This document shows, piece by piece, positions 1-8,217 of a DNA stretch of 64,000 nucleotides. How positions within the stretch are numbered: the first letter of the stretch is position 1; each line of letters opens with the position of its first letter. Made by a program: the position numbers and the translations under genes. This DNA is from Dysgonamonadaceae bacterium (GTDB lineage: Bacteria; Bacteroidota; Bacteroidia; Bacteroidales; Dysgonomonadaceae): the NCBI GenBank assembly GCA_031254645.1, contig JAIRUA010000023.1, positions 62,001 to 126,000 of the forward strand, written 5' to 3'. The notes beneath the pieces are model-generated. The model saw nothing but the letters and a program-made list of their open reading frames with translations, did no database searches and was not told the DNA's origin.

Positions 1-716
1 TTTCCGCGTGCGGTATTGATAAATACAGCTGTTGGTTTCATTTTGTTGAACTCCTTTTCGCCGATAAGATGATAGGTTTCGGGCGTGGACGGCGCATTCA
101 ATGAAATGTAATCTGCTGTGCAGAGCAGCTCATCAAAAGATACATAGTGAGCATTATATGTTTGTTCAATAGATGTATCAAGTCGATTTCGGTTATGATA
201 AATGATATTCATTCCCGATGCTACCGCACGTCGCGCCAATGATTGTCCGATACGTCCCATTCCGATGATTCCCAATGTTTTTCCGTAAACAGGTAAGCCA
301 CATTCGGCATATACACCCCAACTTACGCCTTTTGGTGTGCGAAGTTTTCGGTCGTAATAGCCGATTCTACGTCCGGCAGCCAATAAAAGAGCAAATGCAA
401 ATTCGGCAGTTGGCTCACGCGTGGAATTAGGAATATTGGTTACGGTAATTCCTTTTTCAGTGGCATAATTTACGTCGATATTGTTGTAACCGACACCGTA
501 ATTTGAAATAAGTTCTAATTTCGTTGCTTTGTCAATAATATTTTTATCGGTGTAAAAACTGAAATTGGGAACAAATACTTCGAAATCGTGAATTATACTC
601 GTTACTTCCTCTTTTGTGAAGTAGGATTTTTCTTGCGGAAGCACGATTTCATATTTTCCTTCCAAATCTTTTAATCCTTCGGGATGTAAACGGTAAGCAA
701 TGAGAATCTTCTTCAT
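1..716 (-). CDS. D-isomer-specific 2-hydroxyacid dehydrogenase, 3' end cut by window edge
   Basis: NAD-dependent oxidoreductase that interconverts a 2-hydroxyacid and its 2-oxoacid in the cytosol; the substrate cannot be told from sequence. 238 residues are visible from an ATG at 716 and the frame is open to base 1. The Rossmann motif GMGRIG lies near residue 150, preceded by the substrate-domain segment NYGVGYNNID. The motif NTARG sits at the window edge, and its arginine (about residue 237) is the family's substrate-binding Arg. The Glu and His of the catalytic triad lie beyond the window. A terminator hairpin separates it from the upstream tRNA-Gly, so it is probably its own unit. Family call is firm; glyoxylate/hydroxypyruvate, lactate or phosphoglycerate-type substrates all remain possible. 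Confidence 0.88.
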   Translation of the reverse strand, partial: MKKILIAYRLHPEGLKDLEGKYEIVLPQEKSYFTKEEVTSIIHDFEVFVPNFSFYTDKNIIDKATKLELISNYGVGYNNIDVNYATEKGITVTNIPNSTREPTAEFAFALLLAAGRRIGYYDRKLRTPKGVSWGVYAECGLPVYGKTLGIIGMGRIGQSLARRAVASGMNIIYHNRNRLDTSIEQTYNAHYVSFDELLCTADYISLNAPSTPETYHLIGEKEFNKMKPTAVFINTARG

Positions 717-737
717 ACAATTATATTTTCTAATATA

Positions 738-773
738 GAAAAACGCCCTAAAAGAATATTTTTTTAGGGCGTT
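738..773 (-). terminator. Rho-independent terminator after tRNA-Gly
   Basis: Read on the minus strand, the arms AACGCCCTAAAA and TTTTAGGGCGTT form a strong stem followed by five T residues. It sits between the tRNA-Gly gene and the 2-hydroxyacid dehydrogenase start and would end the tRNA transcript. Confidence 0.8.
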
Positions 774-815
774 CGTCTTCAAAAAACTATGATTAAAAGA
801 AACTTTTCAGTTTTG

Positions 816-888
816 AGCGAAAGACGGGACTCGAACCCGCGACCCTAACCTTGGCAAGGTTATGCTCTACCAACTGAGCTACTTTCGC
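816..888 (-). tRNA. tRNA-Gly (anticodon GCC)
   Basis: A 73-nt cloverleaf on the minus strand. Acceptor arms GCGAAAG and CTTTCGC pair fully, the D arm has AGCTCAGTTGGTAGAGC, the anticodon loop is TTGCCAA closed by TAACC/GGTTA, and the T arm reads CGGGTTCGAGTCCCG. The discriminator is U and no CCA is encoded, so CCA must be added by the tRNA nucleotidyltransferase. Confidence 0.96.
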
Positions 889-923
889 AAAGAGATCTAC
901 AAATCATTACTATTTTGCGAGTG

Positions 924-954
924 CAAAGATAATATCAAATTTCGTTTTTACAAA
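924..954 (-). promoter_or_regulatory. Promoter for tRNA-Gly
   Basis: On the minus strand a -7 element TATCTTTG (931-924) is preceded by TTTG at 954-951 with a 19-nt spacer, matching the Bacteroidota primary sigma consensus TTTG-N19-21-TAnnTTTG. It lies about 36 nt upstream of the mature tRNA 5' end. Confidence 0.75.
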
Positions 955-963
955 AGAAATGGC

Positions 964-1440
964 TCAAAATTTCAACAAACTGACTATTTTTTCCAAATAC
1001 TGTGCATCTTCATTATCGAAAGCATCGAGTTTATTACTATCCACATCCAAAATCGCCACTACTTTGTCATCTTTTATTACAGGAACTACAATTTCCGAGC
1101 GTGAAAGCGAACTGCAAGCAATATGCCCGGAAAATTGTTCTACATCAGGTACAACAATCGCTTGCTCCCTTTCCCAAGATGTACCACAAACACCTTTCCC
1201 AAAACGAATACGTGTACACGCCACCGGTCCTTGAAAAGGGGCTAACACCAGTTCGTCATTTTTTACAACATAAAATCCAACCCAAAAGAAGTCGAAAACT
1301 TCTTTCAATGCTGCCGCAAGATTTGCCATATTGGCTACAATATCGGTTTCGACATTTAAAAGTACTTCTAATTGAGAGTAAAGTGCTTCGTATTTTTCTT
1401 TTTTCGTTAAATCTTTTGAAATATGTATTTGTTCTGCCAT
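964..1440 (-). CDS. Free methionine-(R)-sulfoxide reductase, GAF domain
   Basis: Cytosolic repair enzyme that reduces free methionine-(R)-sulfoxide, using thioredoxin as reductant. The 158-residue protein is a single GAF domain of the fRMsr (YebR) type. The three family cysteines are all present: Cys75 in GPVACTRIRF, Cys85 in GKGVCGTS and Cys109 in GHIACSSLSR, matching the resolving and catalytic cysteines of E. coli fRMsr. Conserved WVGFY and SEIVVPV segments support the call. The gene stands alone between the tRNA-Gly promoter and a palindromic repeat. The ATG at 1440 is the only reasonable start. Together with the nearby thiol peroxidase it suggests an oxidative-stress neighbourhood, but the two are not co-transcribed. 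Confidence 0.92.
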   Translation of the reverse strand: MAEQIHISKDLTKKEKYEALYSQLEVLLNVETDIVANMANLAAALKEVFDFFWVGFYVVKNDELVLAPFQGPVACTRIRFGKGVCGTSWEREQAIVVPDVEQFSGHIACSSLSRSEIVVPVIKDDKVVAILDVDSNKLDAFDNEDAQYLEKIVSLLKF

Positions 1441-1452
1441 ACTTTTGTTTTT

Positions 1453-1533
1453 ATAATGATTAATGGTTAATGTTTAATGATCGAAAGCTTTGCTTCTGCA
1501 ATTAATCATTAAACATTAACCATTAATCATTAT
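1453..1533. repeat. Intergenic inverted repeat, 29-bp perfect arms
   Basis: Left arm 1453-1481 and right arm 1505-1533 are perfect reverse complements made of the words ATTAATCATT, AAACATTAA and CCATTAATCA, with a 23-nt loop containing GAAAGCTTTGCTTC. It fills the gap between the OmpA lipoprotein gene and the reductase gene. A related but more degenerate repeat with the same words lies at 10276-10379. Confidence 0.85.
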
Positions 1534-1538
1534 TTGAC

Positions 1539-2231
1539 TTATCGCGCTTGCTGTTCTGCTTCTCGGATCATTTTCGCGTTTGGAAGAATGTAAATTTCCA
1601 CACGACGATTCAATGTTCTTCCTGTAGCTGTGGCATTGTCGCCAATGGGTTGGGTAGAACCAACACCTTGTGATTCCATACGTGCACCTGTAACACCTCT
1701 TGTGGATAAGAAGTTCATCACTGATTCGGCACGACGTTGCGAAAGCGGATTGTTGATAGCATCGCTACCGGTGCTGTCAGTATGTCCGTAAATTTTCACA
1801 TCGGTATCGGGATTATTTTGCAAAGAAGTGGCAAATCTACTCAATACCTCTTGTGATGCAGGATTCAATGTGCTTGAATTGGTTGCAAACAAGATCCCTG
1901 ATTCGAAGGTAACTTTAATGGCTTGTCCATCGTTTACTGTTTCAACTTGAGCGCCTCCTACGTCTCCCAATTCCTTTTCCAACTCTTTGGCTTGCTGATC
2001 CATTCTGTTACCGATAATAGCACCGGCGGTACCACCTGCAATAGCTCCGATTCCGGCTCCCCAAGCAGCGCCTTGTCCGCCTCCGATGATAGCTCCGATT
2101 CCGGCTCCTACCGCCGCGCCTGCTCCGGCACCAATTCCTCCGCCTCTTACTGCATTGCTTGTTCCGCAACTAGTAAACACTACCACACAGCCTAATAGGG
2201 CGATGGCAAATAATTTTGATAATTGTTTCAT
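1539..2231 (-). CDS. OmpA-family lipoprotein with glycine-zipper domain (YiaD type)
   Basis: Outer-membrane lipoprotein that probably anchors the envelope to peptidoglycan. The ATG at 2231 is preferred over one 25 codons upstream because it directly begins the signal peptide MKQLSKLFAIALLGCVVV; lipobox FTSC places the lipidated Cys at residue 22. Residues about 30-80 form a glycine zipper (GAGAGAAVGAGIGAIIGGG) as in the 17 kDa surface antigen/YiaD families. Residues about 105-225 are an OmpA C-terminal domain, with the peptidoglycan-binding core YGHTDSTGS and NNPLSQRRAESV and the end NRRVEIYI. 230 residues is normal for YiaD-like proteins. The gene stands 47 bp downstream of a small acidic protein gene and may be co-transcribed with it. 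Confidence 0.9.
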   Translation of the reverse strand: MKQLSKLFAIALLGCVVVFTSCGTSNAVRGGGIGAGAGAAVGAGIGAIIGGGQGAAWGAGIGAIAGGTAGAIIGNRMDQQAKELEKELGDVGGAQVETVNDGQAIKVTFESGILFATNSSTLNPASQEVLSRFATSLQNNPDTDVKIYGHTDSTGSDAINNPLSQRRAESVMNFLSTRGVTGARMESQGVGSTQPIGDNATATGRTLNRRVEIYILPNAKMIREAEQQAR

Positions 2232-2278
2232 TGTTCGTTTGTTTTTTATAAAATAATATTTGTAATAAATTTGAATAC

Positions 2279-2602
2279 TTAATCGAAAAGATTCAAAGAG
2301 TCGCAATATGCCAACTCCCCGGAAACGATTGCTTCAATTTCGTCGTCGGTAAACTTTCTAATGTCGTCTTTTCGAGCATTTTCGATAGCATAGGCAATTA
2401 ATTCGTCTTCGTCGATTTCGACACTATCGTTTTCATCTTCTTCCAAAAAGCCATTTTTTTCATAAAACTCATAAATCAAATCTACGATATAGCTGATTTC
2501 ATCATCTGAGATTTTGTTTTTCATCTCTTTGGGTAAATGGTTCTGTATAAACTTTACAGAATCATCTTCATCATAATCAAACACTTCTTTTTCTTTGTTC
2601 AT
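2279..2602 (-). CDS. Small acidic protein of unknown function
   Basis: 107 residues, very rich in Asp and Glu (clusters DYDEDDS, EEDENDSVEIDEDE), with no signal peptide, membrane segment or cysteine motif; only one Cys near the end. Predicted largely helical. Repeated DDEI segments (SDDEISYIVDLIYEF and TDDEIEAIVSGEL) suggest two similar helical hairpins, possibly an internal duplication. I do not recognise a named family. It precedes the OmpA lipoprotein gene on the same strand. Coding is supported by an uninterrupted frame, a good ATG and normal codon use. Confidence 0.7.
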   Translation of the reverse strand: MNKEKEVFDYDEDDSVKFIQNHLPKEMKNKISDDEISYIVDLIYEFYEKNGFLEEDENDSVEIDEDELIAYAIENARKDDIRKFTDDEIEAIVSGELAYCDSLNLFD

Positions 2603-2690
2603 AATAAGATAATTTTAATGTTCGGTAAGTTAGAGCTAAAAAAACTAAAACGGTTTAATCGTGTCTAGGATTTAATTTTTATCAATATCA

Positions 2691-3182
2691 CTAAAACACG
2701 TTTATATCGTAGCTCGGCTCTTCTGTAATTTCTTCTACTAATTGGCTGTAAACCACTTTTCCTGTTTCGTCAATGCCTATTACCGCTCGCGTCATCAATC
2801 CTCGCAATGCGCCATTGATGAGCAGTACGCCATAATCGTGGGCAAAATTAAGTGTCCGAAAATCGGAAGCTGTGATAACATTTTCCAATCCTTCGGCACC
2901 ACAAAAACGTTTTTGGGCGAAAGGCAAATCTTTTGAAATGCAAATTACTACCGTGTTTTCTTTTTCCGATACCCATTTATTGAATTTTCGTACCGACATT
3001 GCACAAGTTACCGTATCCAAGCTCGGAAAAATGTTGAGAACAACGCGTTTGCCGCGATAATCCGATAAACGAACTTCACCTAAATCTTGTCCTGCCAGCG
3101 CAAAATCGTGCGCTTGTGTGCCTACTTCGGGCAATTCGCCACAGGTGTGCACTTCGTTACCTTTAAATTTTACAGTTGCCAT
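2691..3182 (-). CDS. tpx: Thiol peroxidase (atypical 2-Cys peroxiredoxin)
   Basis: Reduces hydrogen and alkyl peroxides with thioredoxin. The ATG at 3182 (protein MATVKFKGNEVHTCGELP, 163 residues) fits the family length; an upstream in-frame start would add 39 unrelated residues. The peroxidatic Cys60 lies in FPSLDTVTCAMSVRKFN, the Tpx signature, and the resolving Cys94 in KRFCGAEGLENV. The conserved GxDLGEVRLSDYRGKRVVLN and DYGVLLINGALRGLMTRAV segments are present. It is divergent from the DUF2200 gene across about 100 bp. Confidence 0.95.
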   Translation of the reverse strand: MATVKFKGNEVHTCGELPEVGTQAHDFALAGQDLGEVRLSDYRGKRVVLNIFPSLDTVTCAMSVRKFNKWVSEKENTVVICISKDLPFAQKRFCGAEGLENVITASDFRTLNFAHDYGVLLINGALRGLMTRAVIGIDETGKVVYSQLVEEITEEPSYDINVF

Positions 3183-3241
3183 AAACAAATTATTTTCACA
3201 ATTAATACTATTACAATAACAAGATATACCCGCTTTTTGTT

Positions 3242-3249
3242 TAACTTTG
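3242..3249 (+). promoter_or_regulatory. Promoter -7 element for the DUF2200 gene
   Basis: TAACTTTG matches the Bacteroidota TAnnTTTG -7 box, about 30 bp before the ATG at 3280. No convincing TTTG is seen at the expected distance upstream. Confidence 0.5.
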
Positions 3250-3279
3250 GGTGTGAAATAATTTAAACAACCTCTAAAT

Positions 3280-3624
3280 ATGAGTACTAAAATTTTCAAA
3301 ATACCATTCGCAACCGTCTATCCGCTCTACATACAAAAAGCGGAAAGAAAAAATCGCACCAAAGCCGAAGTCGATAAAATCATTTGTTGGCTAACAGGTT
3401 ACGATGCAGAAACGCTGCAACAGCAAATCAATAAAAACGTTGATTTGGAAACTTTTTTTGCCCATGCACTGCAAATAAATCCAAACGCTTCGAAAATCAC
3501 AGGTGTTATTTGCGGCTGTCGTGTGGAAGAAATCGAAAACAAGTTGATGCAACAAATTCGTTATTTAGACAAATTGATTGACGAATTGGCAAAAGGGAAA
3601 GCAATGGATAAGATTTTGAGGTAA
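3280..3624 (+). CDS. DUF2200 family protein
   Basis: 114-residue cytosolic protein of a widespread, uncharacterised family (DUF2200). Family hallmarks seen here: start [20 protein letters not shown], the middle [34 protein letters not shown] and the end [19 protein letters not shown]. No catalytic motif or membrane segment is apparent and no function is assigned. It is a single gene with its own promoter; its stop codon lies within the left arm of an inverted repeat. Confidence 0.88.
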   Translation: MSTKIFKIPFATVYPLYIQKAERKNRTKAEVDKIICWLTGYDAETLQQQINKNVDLETFFAHALQINPNASKITGVICGCRVEEIENKLMQQIRYLDKLIDELAKGKAMDKILR

Positions 3625-3719
3625 TGTGCTAATAAATAATGTGCTAATGTGCCAATTTAGATATAGGCACTAAATAATCAGCGAACTTGCACATTAGCAC
3701 ATTATTTATTAGCACATTA
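3622..3719. repeat. Inverted repeat of the TGCTAATAAATAATG family, copy 1
   Basis: Arms 3622-3649 and 3692-3719 are perfect 28-bp reverse complements built from TGCTAATA and AATAATGTGCTAATG. The TAA stop of the DUF2200 gene is the first three bases of the left arm, and the right arm ends a few bases before the tyrS -7 box. Other copies occur at 7113-7251 and, as one arm only, at 46201-46238. Confidence 0.9.
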
Positions 3720-3724
3720 TTTCG

Positions 3725-3732
3725 TATCTTTG
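3725..3732 (+). promoter_or_regulatory. Promoter -7 element for tyrS
   Basis: TATCTTTG, a perfect match to TAnnTTTG, 34 bp before the tyrS ATG. The expected -33 region lies inside the right arm of the repeat and has no clear TTTG. Confidence 0.6.
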
Positions 3733-3766
3733 CAACCTTATTCAGAATCAAATAAAACATAATAAT

Positions 3767-5059
3767 ATGAATTTTGTAGAAGAACTCCGTTGGCGCGGTA
3801 TGATTCAAGAAATTATGCCCGGCACGGAAGAACAATTGCAGAAAGAACAAACTGCCGGATATTTGGGTATTGATCCTACAGCTGATTCGTTGCATATCGG
3901 TCATCTTGTGGGTGTTATGATGTTGAAGCACTTGCAACGTGCCGGACATACGCCTATTGCCCTCATCGGCGGTGCCACGGGAATGATTGGTGATCCGTCA
4001 ATGAAATCGGCAGAACGTAATTTGTTGGACGAAGAAACGTTACGTCGAAACCAAGCGGGCATTAAAAAACAATTATCGAAATTTCTTGACTTCGAAAGCG
4101 ATATTCCCAATCGTGCCATTTTAGTAAATAATTACGATTGGATGAAAGATTTCAGTTTTTTGGATTTTATTCGCGACATCGGCAAGCACCTCACAGTGAA
4201 TTATATGATGGCGAAAGATTCGGTAAAAAAACGCTTGACAGGCGAAGCAAAAGAAGGAATGTCATTTACCGAATTTTCGTATCAATTGCTGCAAGGATAC
4301 GATTTTCTTTATTTATATAATGAGAAAAACTGCCGTTTGCAAATGGGAGGATCCGACCAATGGGGAAATATCACGACCGGAACGGAGCTTATTCGTAGAA
4401 AAGTTGGCGGTGAAGCTTTCGCGCTCGTATGCCCGCTAATAACGAAAGCCGACGGCGGAAAGTTCGGTAAAACCGAAAGCGGAAATATTTGGCTTGACCG
4501 TCGTTACACATCGCCCTATAAATTTTATCAATTCTGGTTGAACGTGAGCGATAGCGATGCTGAAAAATACATCAAAATATTCACTTCCTTATCGAAAGAC
4601 GAAATCAACACATTGGTTTACGAACAGCAATCTGCCCCACATTTGCGTCCGTTGCAAAAACGTCTTGCCGAAGAAATCACCGTAATGGCGCATTCGCGCG
4701 AAGACTACGAAAAAGCAGTGAGTGCATCGGAAATCCTTTTCGGACGAGCCACATCGGACACGCTTCGCGAAATTGATGAAGAAACATTGTTGCAAGTTTT
4801 TGAGGGCGTACCGCAGTTTACGATATCGAAAGAGAAACTTTCGGAGGGTATCAAAGCCATTGATTTACTCACAGACGAAGCTGCTGTTTTTCCGTCGAAA
4901 GGTGAAATGCGCAAAACAGTTCAAGCGGGCGGCGTGATGATTAACAAGGAGAAATTGACAGACTTTGAGACTGTTATCAATACTTCGTCACTCATTGGCG
5001 ATAAATATATTCTTGCCCAGCGCGGAAAAAAGAATTATTATCTACTGATTGTAGAATAA
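3767..5059 (+). CDS. tyrS: Tyrosyl-tRNA synthetase
   Basis: Class Ic aminoacyl-tRNA synthetase that charges tRNA-Tyr in the cytosol. 430 residues, normal length. The ATP-binding HIGH motif is at residues 43-46 (SLHIGHLVG), the tyrosine-binding SDQWGN segment follows, and the KMSKS-equivalent loop is KFGKT near residue 230. The C-terminal S4-like RNA-binding domain starts around residue 360 ([19 protein letters not shown]). Single gene with its own promoter, followed by the tRNA-Gln unit. Confidence 0.97.
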   Translation: MNFVEELRWRGMIQEIMPGTEEQLQKEQTAGYLGIDPTADSLHIGHLVGVMMLKHLQRAGHTPIALIGGATGMIGDPSMKSAERNLLDEETLRRNQAGIKKQLSKFLDFESDIPNRAILVNNYDWMKDFSFLDFIRDIGKHLTVNYMMAKDSVKKRLTGEAKEGMSFTEFSYQLLQGYDFLYLYNEKNCRLQMGGSDQWGNITTGTELIRRKVGGEAFALVCPLITKADGGKFGKTESGNIWLDRRYTSPYKFYQFWLNVSDSDAEKYIKIFTSLSKDEINTLVYEQQSAPHLRPLQKRLAEEITVMAHSREDYEKAVSASEILFGRATSDTLREIDEETLLQVFEGVPQFTISKEKLSEGIKAIDLLTDEAAVFPSKGEMRKTVQAGGVMINKEKLTDFETVINTSSLIGDKYILAQRGKKNYYLLIVE

Positions 5060-5082
5060 TCTCTGAATTTTTTTTGAAAATA

Positions 5083-5114
5083 TTTGGTCGGATTGAAATT
5101 TTGTAGTACCTTTG
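5083..5114 (+). promoter_or_regulatory. Promoter for tRNA-Gln
   Basis: TTTG at 5083-5086 and TACCTTTG at 5107-5114 are separated by 20 nt, an excellent Bacteroidota promoter, with the -7 box 29 bp upstream of the mature tRNA. Confidence 0.8.
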
Positions 5115-5143
5115 CACCGCTTTTCACGAAGCACAATGAGGAT

Positions 5144-5214
5144 TGTCCTATGGTGTAATGGTAGCACTCCTGGTTTTGGTTCAGTCAGTCTAGGTTCGAA
5201 TCCTGGTAGGACAA
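5144..5214 (+). tRNA. tRNA-Gln (anticodon TTG)
   Basis: 71-nt tRNA. Acceptor arms TGTCCTA and TAGGACA pair fully, discriminator A, D arm TGGTGTAATGGTAGCAC, anticodon loop TTTTGGT, T arm with GGTTCGAATCC. The anticodon stem has one mismatch at its base. CCA is not encoded. Confidence 0.93.
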
Positions 5215-5221
5215 CTGAGTA

Positions 5222-5257
5222 AAAGGGTAATTGATTCATTTTCAATTGCCCTTTTTT
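5222..5257 (+). terminator. Rho-independent terminator of tRNA-Gln
   Basis: Arms AAGGGTAATTGA and TCAATTGCCCTT flank a short loop and are followed by a run of T, directly after the tRNA gene. Confidence 0.85.
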
Positions 5258-5321
5258 GTGCCACTTACCCGCCGAAAGACAAAACCTTTTCACTCAAAAA
5301 AAGATTGTTATTAATATTATT

Positions 5322-7115
5322 ATGAATATCCGCAATATCGCCATTATCGCCCACGTTGACCACGGAAAAACCACGTTGGTAGATAAAATGCTTCTAGCTG
5401 GACAACTGTTTCGCGACAACCAACAAACTAACGAATTAATCCTCGACAACAACGATTTAGAACGCGAACGAGGCATTACCATTCTATCAAAAAACGTTTC
5501 TATTCGATATAACGATACGAAAATCAATATTATAGACACGCCCGGACACGCCGATTTCGGTGGTGAAGTAGAGCGTGTGTTGAATATGGCAGACGGCTGT
5601 TTGCTCGTAGTAGATGCTTTCGAAGGTCCGATGCCACAAACACGATTCGTGTTACAAAAAGCACTCGAAATCGGGCTGAAACCAATTTTGGTTATTAACA
5701 AGGTAGATAAACCGAATTGCCGTCCCGAAGAAGTACAGGAAAAGGTTTTCGACCTGATGTTTGCCCTCGATGCTACGGAAGAACAACTCGATTTTCCGGT
5801 CATTTACGGCTCAGCAAAACAAGGTTGGTTTTCCGATGACTGGAAAACCCCAACGGACAATATTACTCCGTTGCTTGACACAATAATTAAATATATTCCT
5901 GCGCCGAAAATGCTCGAAGGAATACCGCAAATGTTGATTACATCGCTCGATTTTTCAAGTTATGTGGGACGCATTGCCGTTGGACGTGTGCATCGTGGAA
6001 CGCTTATCGCCAACAAAGATTACGCTCTTTGCAAACGGGATGGAAGCATTAAAAAAATCAGAATTAAAGAGGTAGATGTTTTTGAAGGACTCGGACGAAC
6101 AAAAGCTGATGAGGTTTCTTCGGGCGATATTTGCGCACTTATCGGAATCGAAGGTTTCGAAATTGGTGATACGGTTACTGATTTGGAAAATCCTGTACCA
6201 CTTGACCCAATTGCTATTGACGAGCCTACGATGTCGATGTTGTTCACGATCAATAATTCGCCATTTTTTGGAAAAGATGGCAAATATGTTACATCGCGTC
6301 ATATTTTTGACCGATTGACGCGTGAACTCGACAAAAATCTTGCCTTGCGTGTGCAAGAAACTGAAAATGCCGATTCATGGATTGTATATGGTCGCGGCAT
6401 TTTACACTTATCGGTACTTATCGAAACAATGCGTCGTGAAGGGTACGAATTACAAGTGGGTCAGCCGCAAGTTATTATCAAAGAGATAGATGGTGAAAAA
6501 TATGAGCCTGTTGAACAACTGGCTGTCAACCTTCCCGAAGAATCGGCAAGCAAAGTAATCGATGTTATCACGCGCCGCAAAGGAGAAATGTTAGCAATGG
6601 AAAGTAAGGGCGACCGTATGAATATGGAGTTTACGATTCCTTCGCGCGGCATTATTGGGCTAAATAATATCGTGCTCACGCTTTCTGCCGGAGAAGCGAT
6701 TATGGCGCATCGTTTTTTGGAATTTCAACCCTGGAAAGGCGTTATCGAAAAAAGACAAAACGGCTCTATCATTGCCGGCGAATCGGGAAATGTATTTGCA
6801 TACGCACTTGATAAACTTCAAGATAGAGGACGATTTTTTGTCGATCCACAAACCGATGTGTATACCGGACAGGTGGTAGGTGAGCACAACAAAGAAGGCG
6901 ATTTGGTGGTCAATCTTACGAAATCGAAAAAGCTGACAAACGTGCGCGCATCGGGTACAGATGACAAAGTGAGTTTGGCTCCGCCCATTATTTTCAGTCT
7001 TGAAGAAGCGTTGGAGTACATAAAAGAAGATGAATATGTAGAGATTACGCCAAAAAGTATGCGTCTTCGGAAAATTTATTTGGATGAGAACGATAGAAAA
7101 AGAATGAGAAAATAA
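5322..7115 (+). CDS. typA: Ribosome-associated translational GTPase TypA/BipA
   Basis: Translational GTPase of the EF-G superfamily involved in ribosome assembly and stress adaptation. The ATG at 5322 gives MNIRNIAIIAHVDHGKTT, the normal family start; the longer frame from 5256 overlaps the terminator and is not used. G1 AHVDHGKTT, G2 region RERGITI, G3 DTPGHADFGGEVERVL and G4 NKVDKP are intact. Domain II, the EF-G III/V-like domains and the BipA C-terminal domain (FFVDPQTDVYTGQVVGEHN) follow. 597 residues, usual length. Monocistronic, with a terminator inside a large inverted repeat downstream. Confidence 0.97.
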   Translation: MNIRNIAIIAHVDHGKTTLVDKMLLAGQLFRDNQQTNELILDNNDLERERGITILSKNVSIRYNDTKINIIDTPGHADFGGEVERVLNMADGCLLVVDAFEGPMPQTRFVLQKALEIGLKPILVINKVDKPNCRPEEVQEKVFDLMFALDATEEQLDFPVIYGSAKQGWFSDDWKTPTDNITPLLDTIIKYIPAPKMLEGIPQMLITSLDFSSYVGRIAVGRVHRGTLIANKDYALCKRDGSIKKIRIKEVDVFEGLGRTKADEVSSGDICALIGIEGFEIGDTVTDLENPVPLDPIAIDEPTMSMLFTINNSPFFGKDGKYVTSRHIFDRLTRELDKNLALRVQETENADSWIVYGRGILHLSVLIETMRREGYELQVGQPQVIIKEIDGEKYEPVEQLAVNLPEESASKVIDVITRRKGEMLAMESKGDRMNMEFTIPSRGIIGLNNIVLTLSAGEAIMAHRFLEFQPWKGVIEKRQNGSIIAGESGNVFAYALDKLQDRGRFFVDPQTDVYTGQVVGEHNKEGDLVVNLTKSKKLTNVRASGTDDKVSLAPPIIFSLEEALEYIKEDEYVEITPKSMRLRKIYLDENDRKRMRK

Positions 7116-7251
7116 TTTGCTAATGTGCTAATAAATAATGTGCTAATGAAAAGCGCCAATGTTTGATAAAACATCGGCGCTTTTTATTATCCCTGTTTAA
7201 TAATCTATTACTTTGCATTAGCACATTATTTATTAGCACATTAGCAAATTA
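7113..7251. repeat. Inverted repeat of the TGCTAATAAATAATG family, copy 2, enclosing a terminator
   Basis: Arms 7113-7148 and 7216-7251 are perfect 36-bp reverse complements with the same core words as copy 1 at 3622-3719. Between the arms sits an independent GC-rich terminator hairpin. The left arm starts at the typA stop and the right arm ends at the stop of the convergent lipoprotein gene, so the repeat exactly fills the gap. Confidence 0.92.
7150..7185. terminator. Bidirectional terminator between typA and a convergent lipoprotein gene
   Basis: Stem AAAGCGCCAATGTTT / AAACATCGGCGCTTT with A and T runs on both sides, able to stop transcription from either direction. It is nested in the loop of the larger 36-bp inverted repeat. 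Confidence 0.85.
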
Positions 7252-8124
7252 TCAATTGACTTCTATAATCAAATATTTTGTCAAAGACCAAAAACGTTGT
7301 GTATCCGTAATCACAAGTGTCAAATTTCTATCATCGCCTTCCATCAACTCGTATGTACCGTCGGGGTGAGTTGACCACAATTTTGCCCTGCGAGCATAAA
7401 GCGGAATTTCGGTTGTTTGACGAATATCGATTTGTAAAAAATATTCTCGATTAAACGTATCTTGCAACACGCGTGTTTGCTGTAAAAATCCGCCGGAAAG
7501 AATTCTATTCGCTCGCAATTCGTTCATCGTGCCAAACACATAAAAGGCGGTGTGAATAGTGCGGTCTTGCTCTTGAATGGTAATCGCTTGTTGCTCATTT
7601 TCATTGGCAATATCAACCACATCTTGCGAGAGTTGGGCAATTTGCGCATCGCGCTGTGCCAATGTGTTTTGTAATTCGGTTACACGTGCAGCACTCGATT
7701 CCAGTTCACGTTGGAGGCGAGTAACAGTAGAGCGTAATGCTGTTAATTCGGCTGCACCTCCTTGTGCTCTACGCTCTAATTCAGCTAACTGTGTGCGGTT
7801 TCGCTGCAAAATCTCGTTAATCATTCTGAAATTGTCATTTACTTGCGTTTTCGCATCTACCGACATTTCGCCACTTTGCGCTGATTGTGTAGAAATGATT
7901 CTTTCCGCAGCTCTTATCCTTTCGAAATTCGCTTCCACTTCACTGATAATTGCCATCATTTCGGCAGTTTGTGCATCGGTAGCAACCGATTGCGCTTTTA
8001 CAGAATCGAGTTGTGCTTGCAAGCGCAAATACTCTTCCGATTCTCTCACATTGTTATTATTATTTCTATTAGTACACGATGCAATCAGCACGATACCAAC
8101 AAGTAAAATTATTATTCGTTTCAT
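7252..8124 (-). CDS. Coiled-coil lipoprotein of unknown function
   Basis: 290-residue envelope lipoprotein. Signal peptide MKRIIILLVGIVLIASC with lipidated Cys17, followed by an Asn-rich linker. Residues about 25-190 are heptad-rich, with frequent Gln, Ala, Arg and Glu, and should form a long coiled coil. The remaining 95 residues (starting about TIHTAFYVFGTMNELRAN) form a small globular domain. The layout resembles a conserved Bacteroidales lipoprotein group whose role is unknown. It has its own promoter, divergent from cmk. Confidence 0.82.
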   Translation of the reverse strand: MKRIIILLVGIVLIASCTNRNNNNNVRESEEYLRLQAQLDSVKAQSVATDAQTAEMMAIISEVEANFERIRAAERIISTQSAQSGEMSVDAKTQVNDNFRMINEILQRNRTQLAELERRAQGGAAELTALRSTVTRLQRELESSAARVTELQNTLAQRDAQIAQLSQDVVDIANENEQQAITIQEQDRTIHTAFYVFGTMNELRANRILSGGFLQQTRVLQDTFNREYFLQIDIRQTTEIPLYARRAKLWSTHPDGTYELMEGDDRNLTLVITDTQRFWSLTKYLIIEVN

Positions 8125-8141
8125 AGTTGTTCAAATTTTCT

Positions 8142-8193
8142 GCAAAGTTAAAGCATTTTGATGGACATACGCAAACAAAAACGTTTATCTTTG
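8142..8193. promoter_or_regulatory. Divergent promoters for the coiled-coil lipoprotein gene and cmk
   Basis: On the minus strand TAACTTTG occupies 8149-8142, about 18 bp before the lipoprotein ATG. On the plus strand TATCTTTG occupies 8186-8193, so transcription of cmk should begin near 8200, leaving a very short leader. This favours the cmk start at 8218 rather than 8209. Confidence 0.6.
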
Positions 8194-8217
8194 TAGATTA
8201 AAATGTAAATGAATCGA

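Noticed and set aside
5256-5321. Upstream start for TypA adding 22 residues
   Set aside because: The extension overlaps the tRNA-Gln terminator and is not part of the conserved protein, which begins at the GTPase domain.
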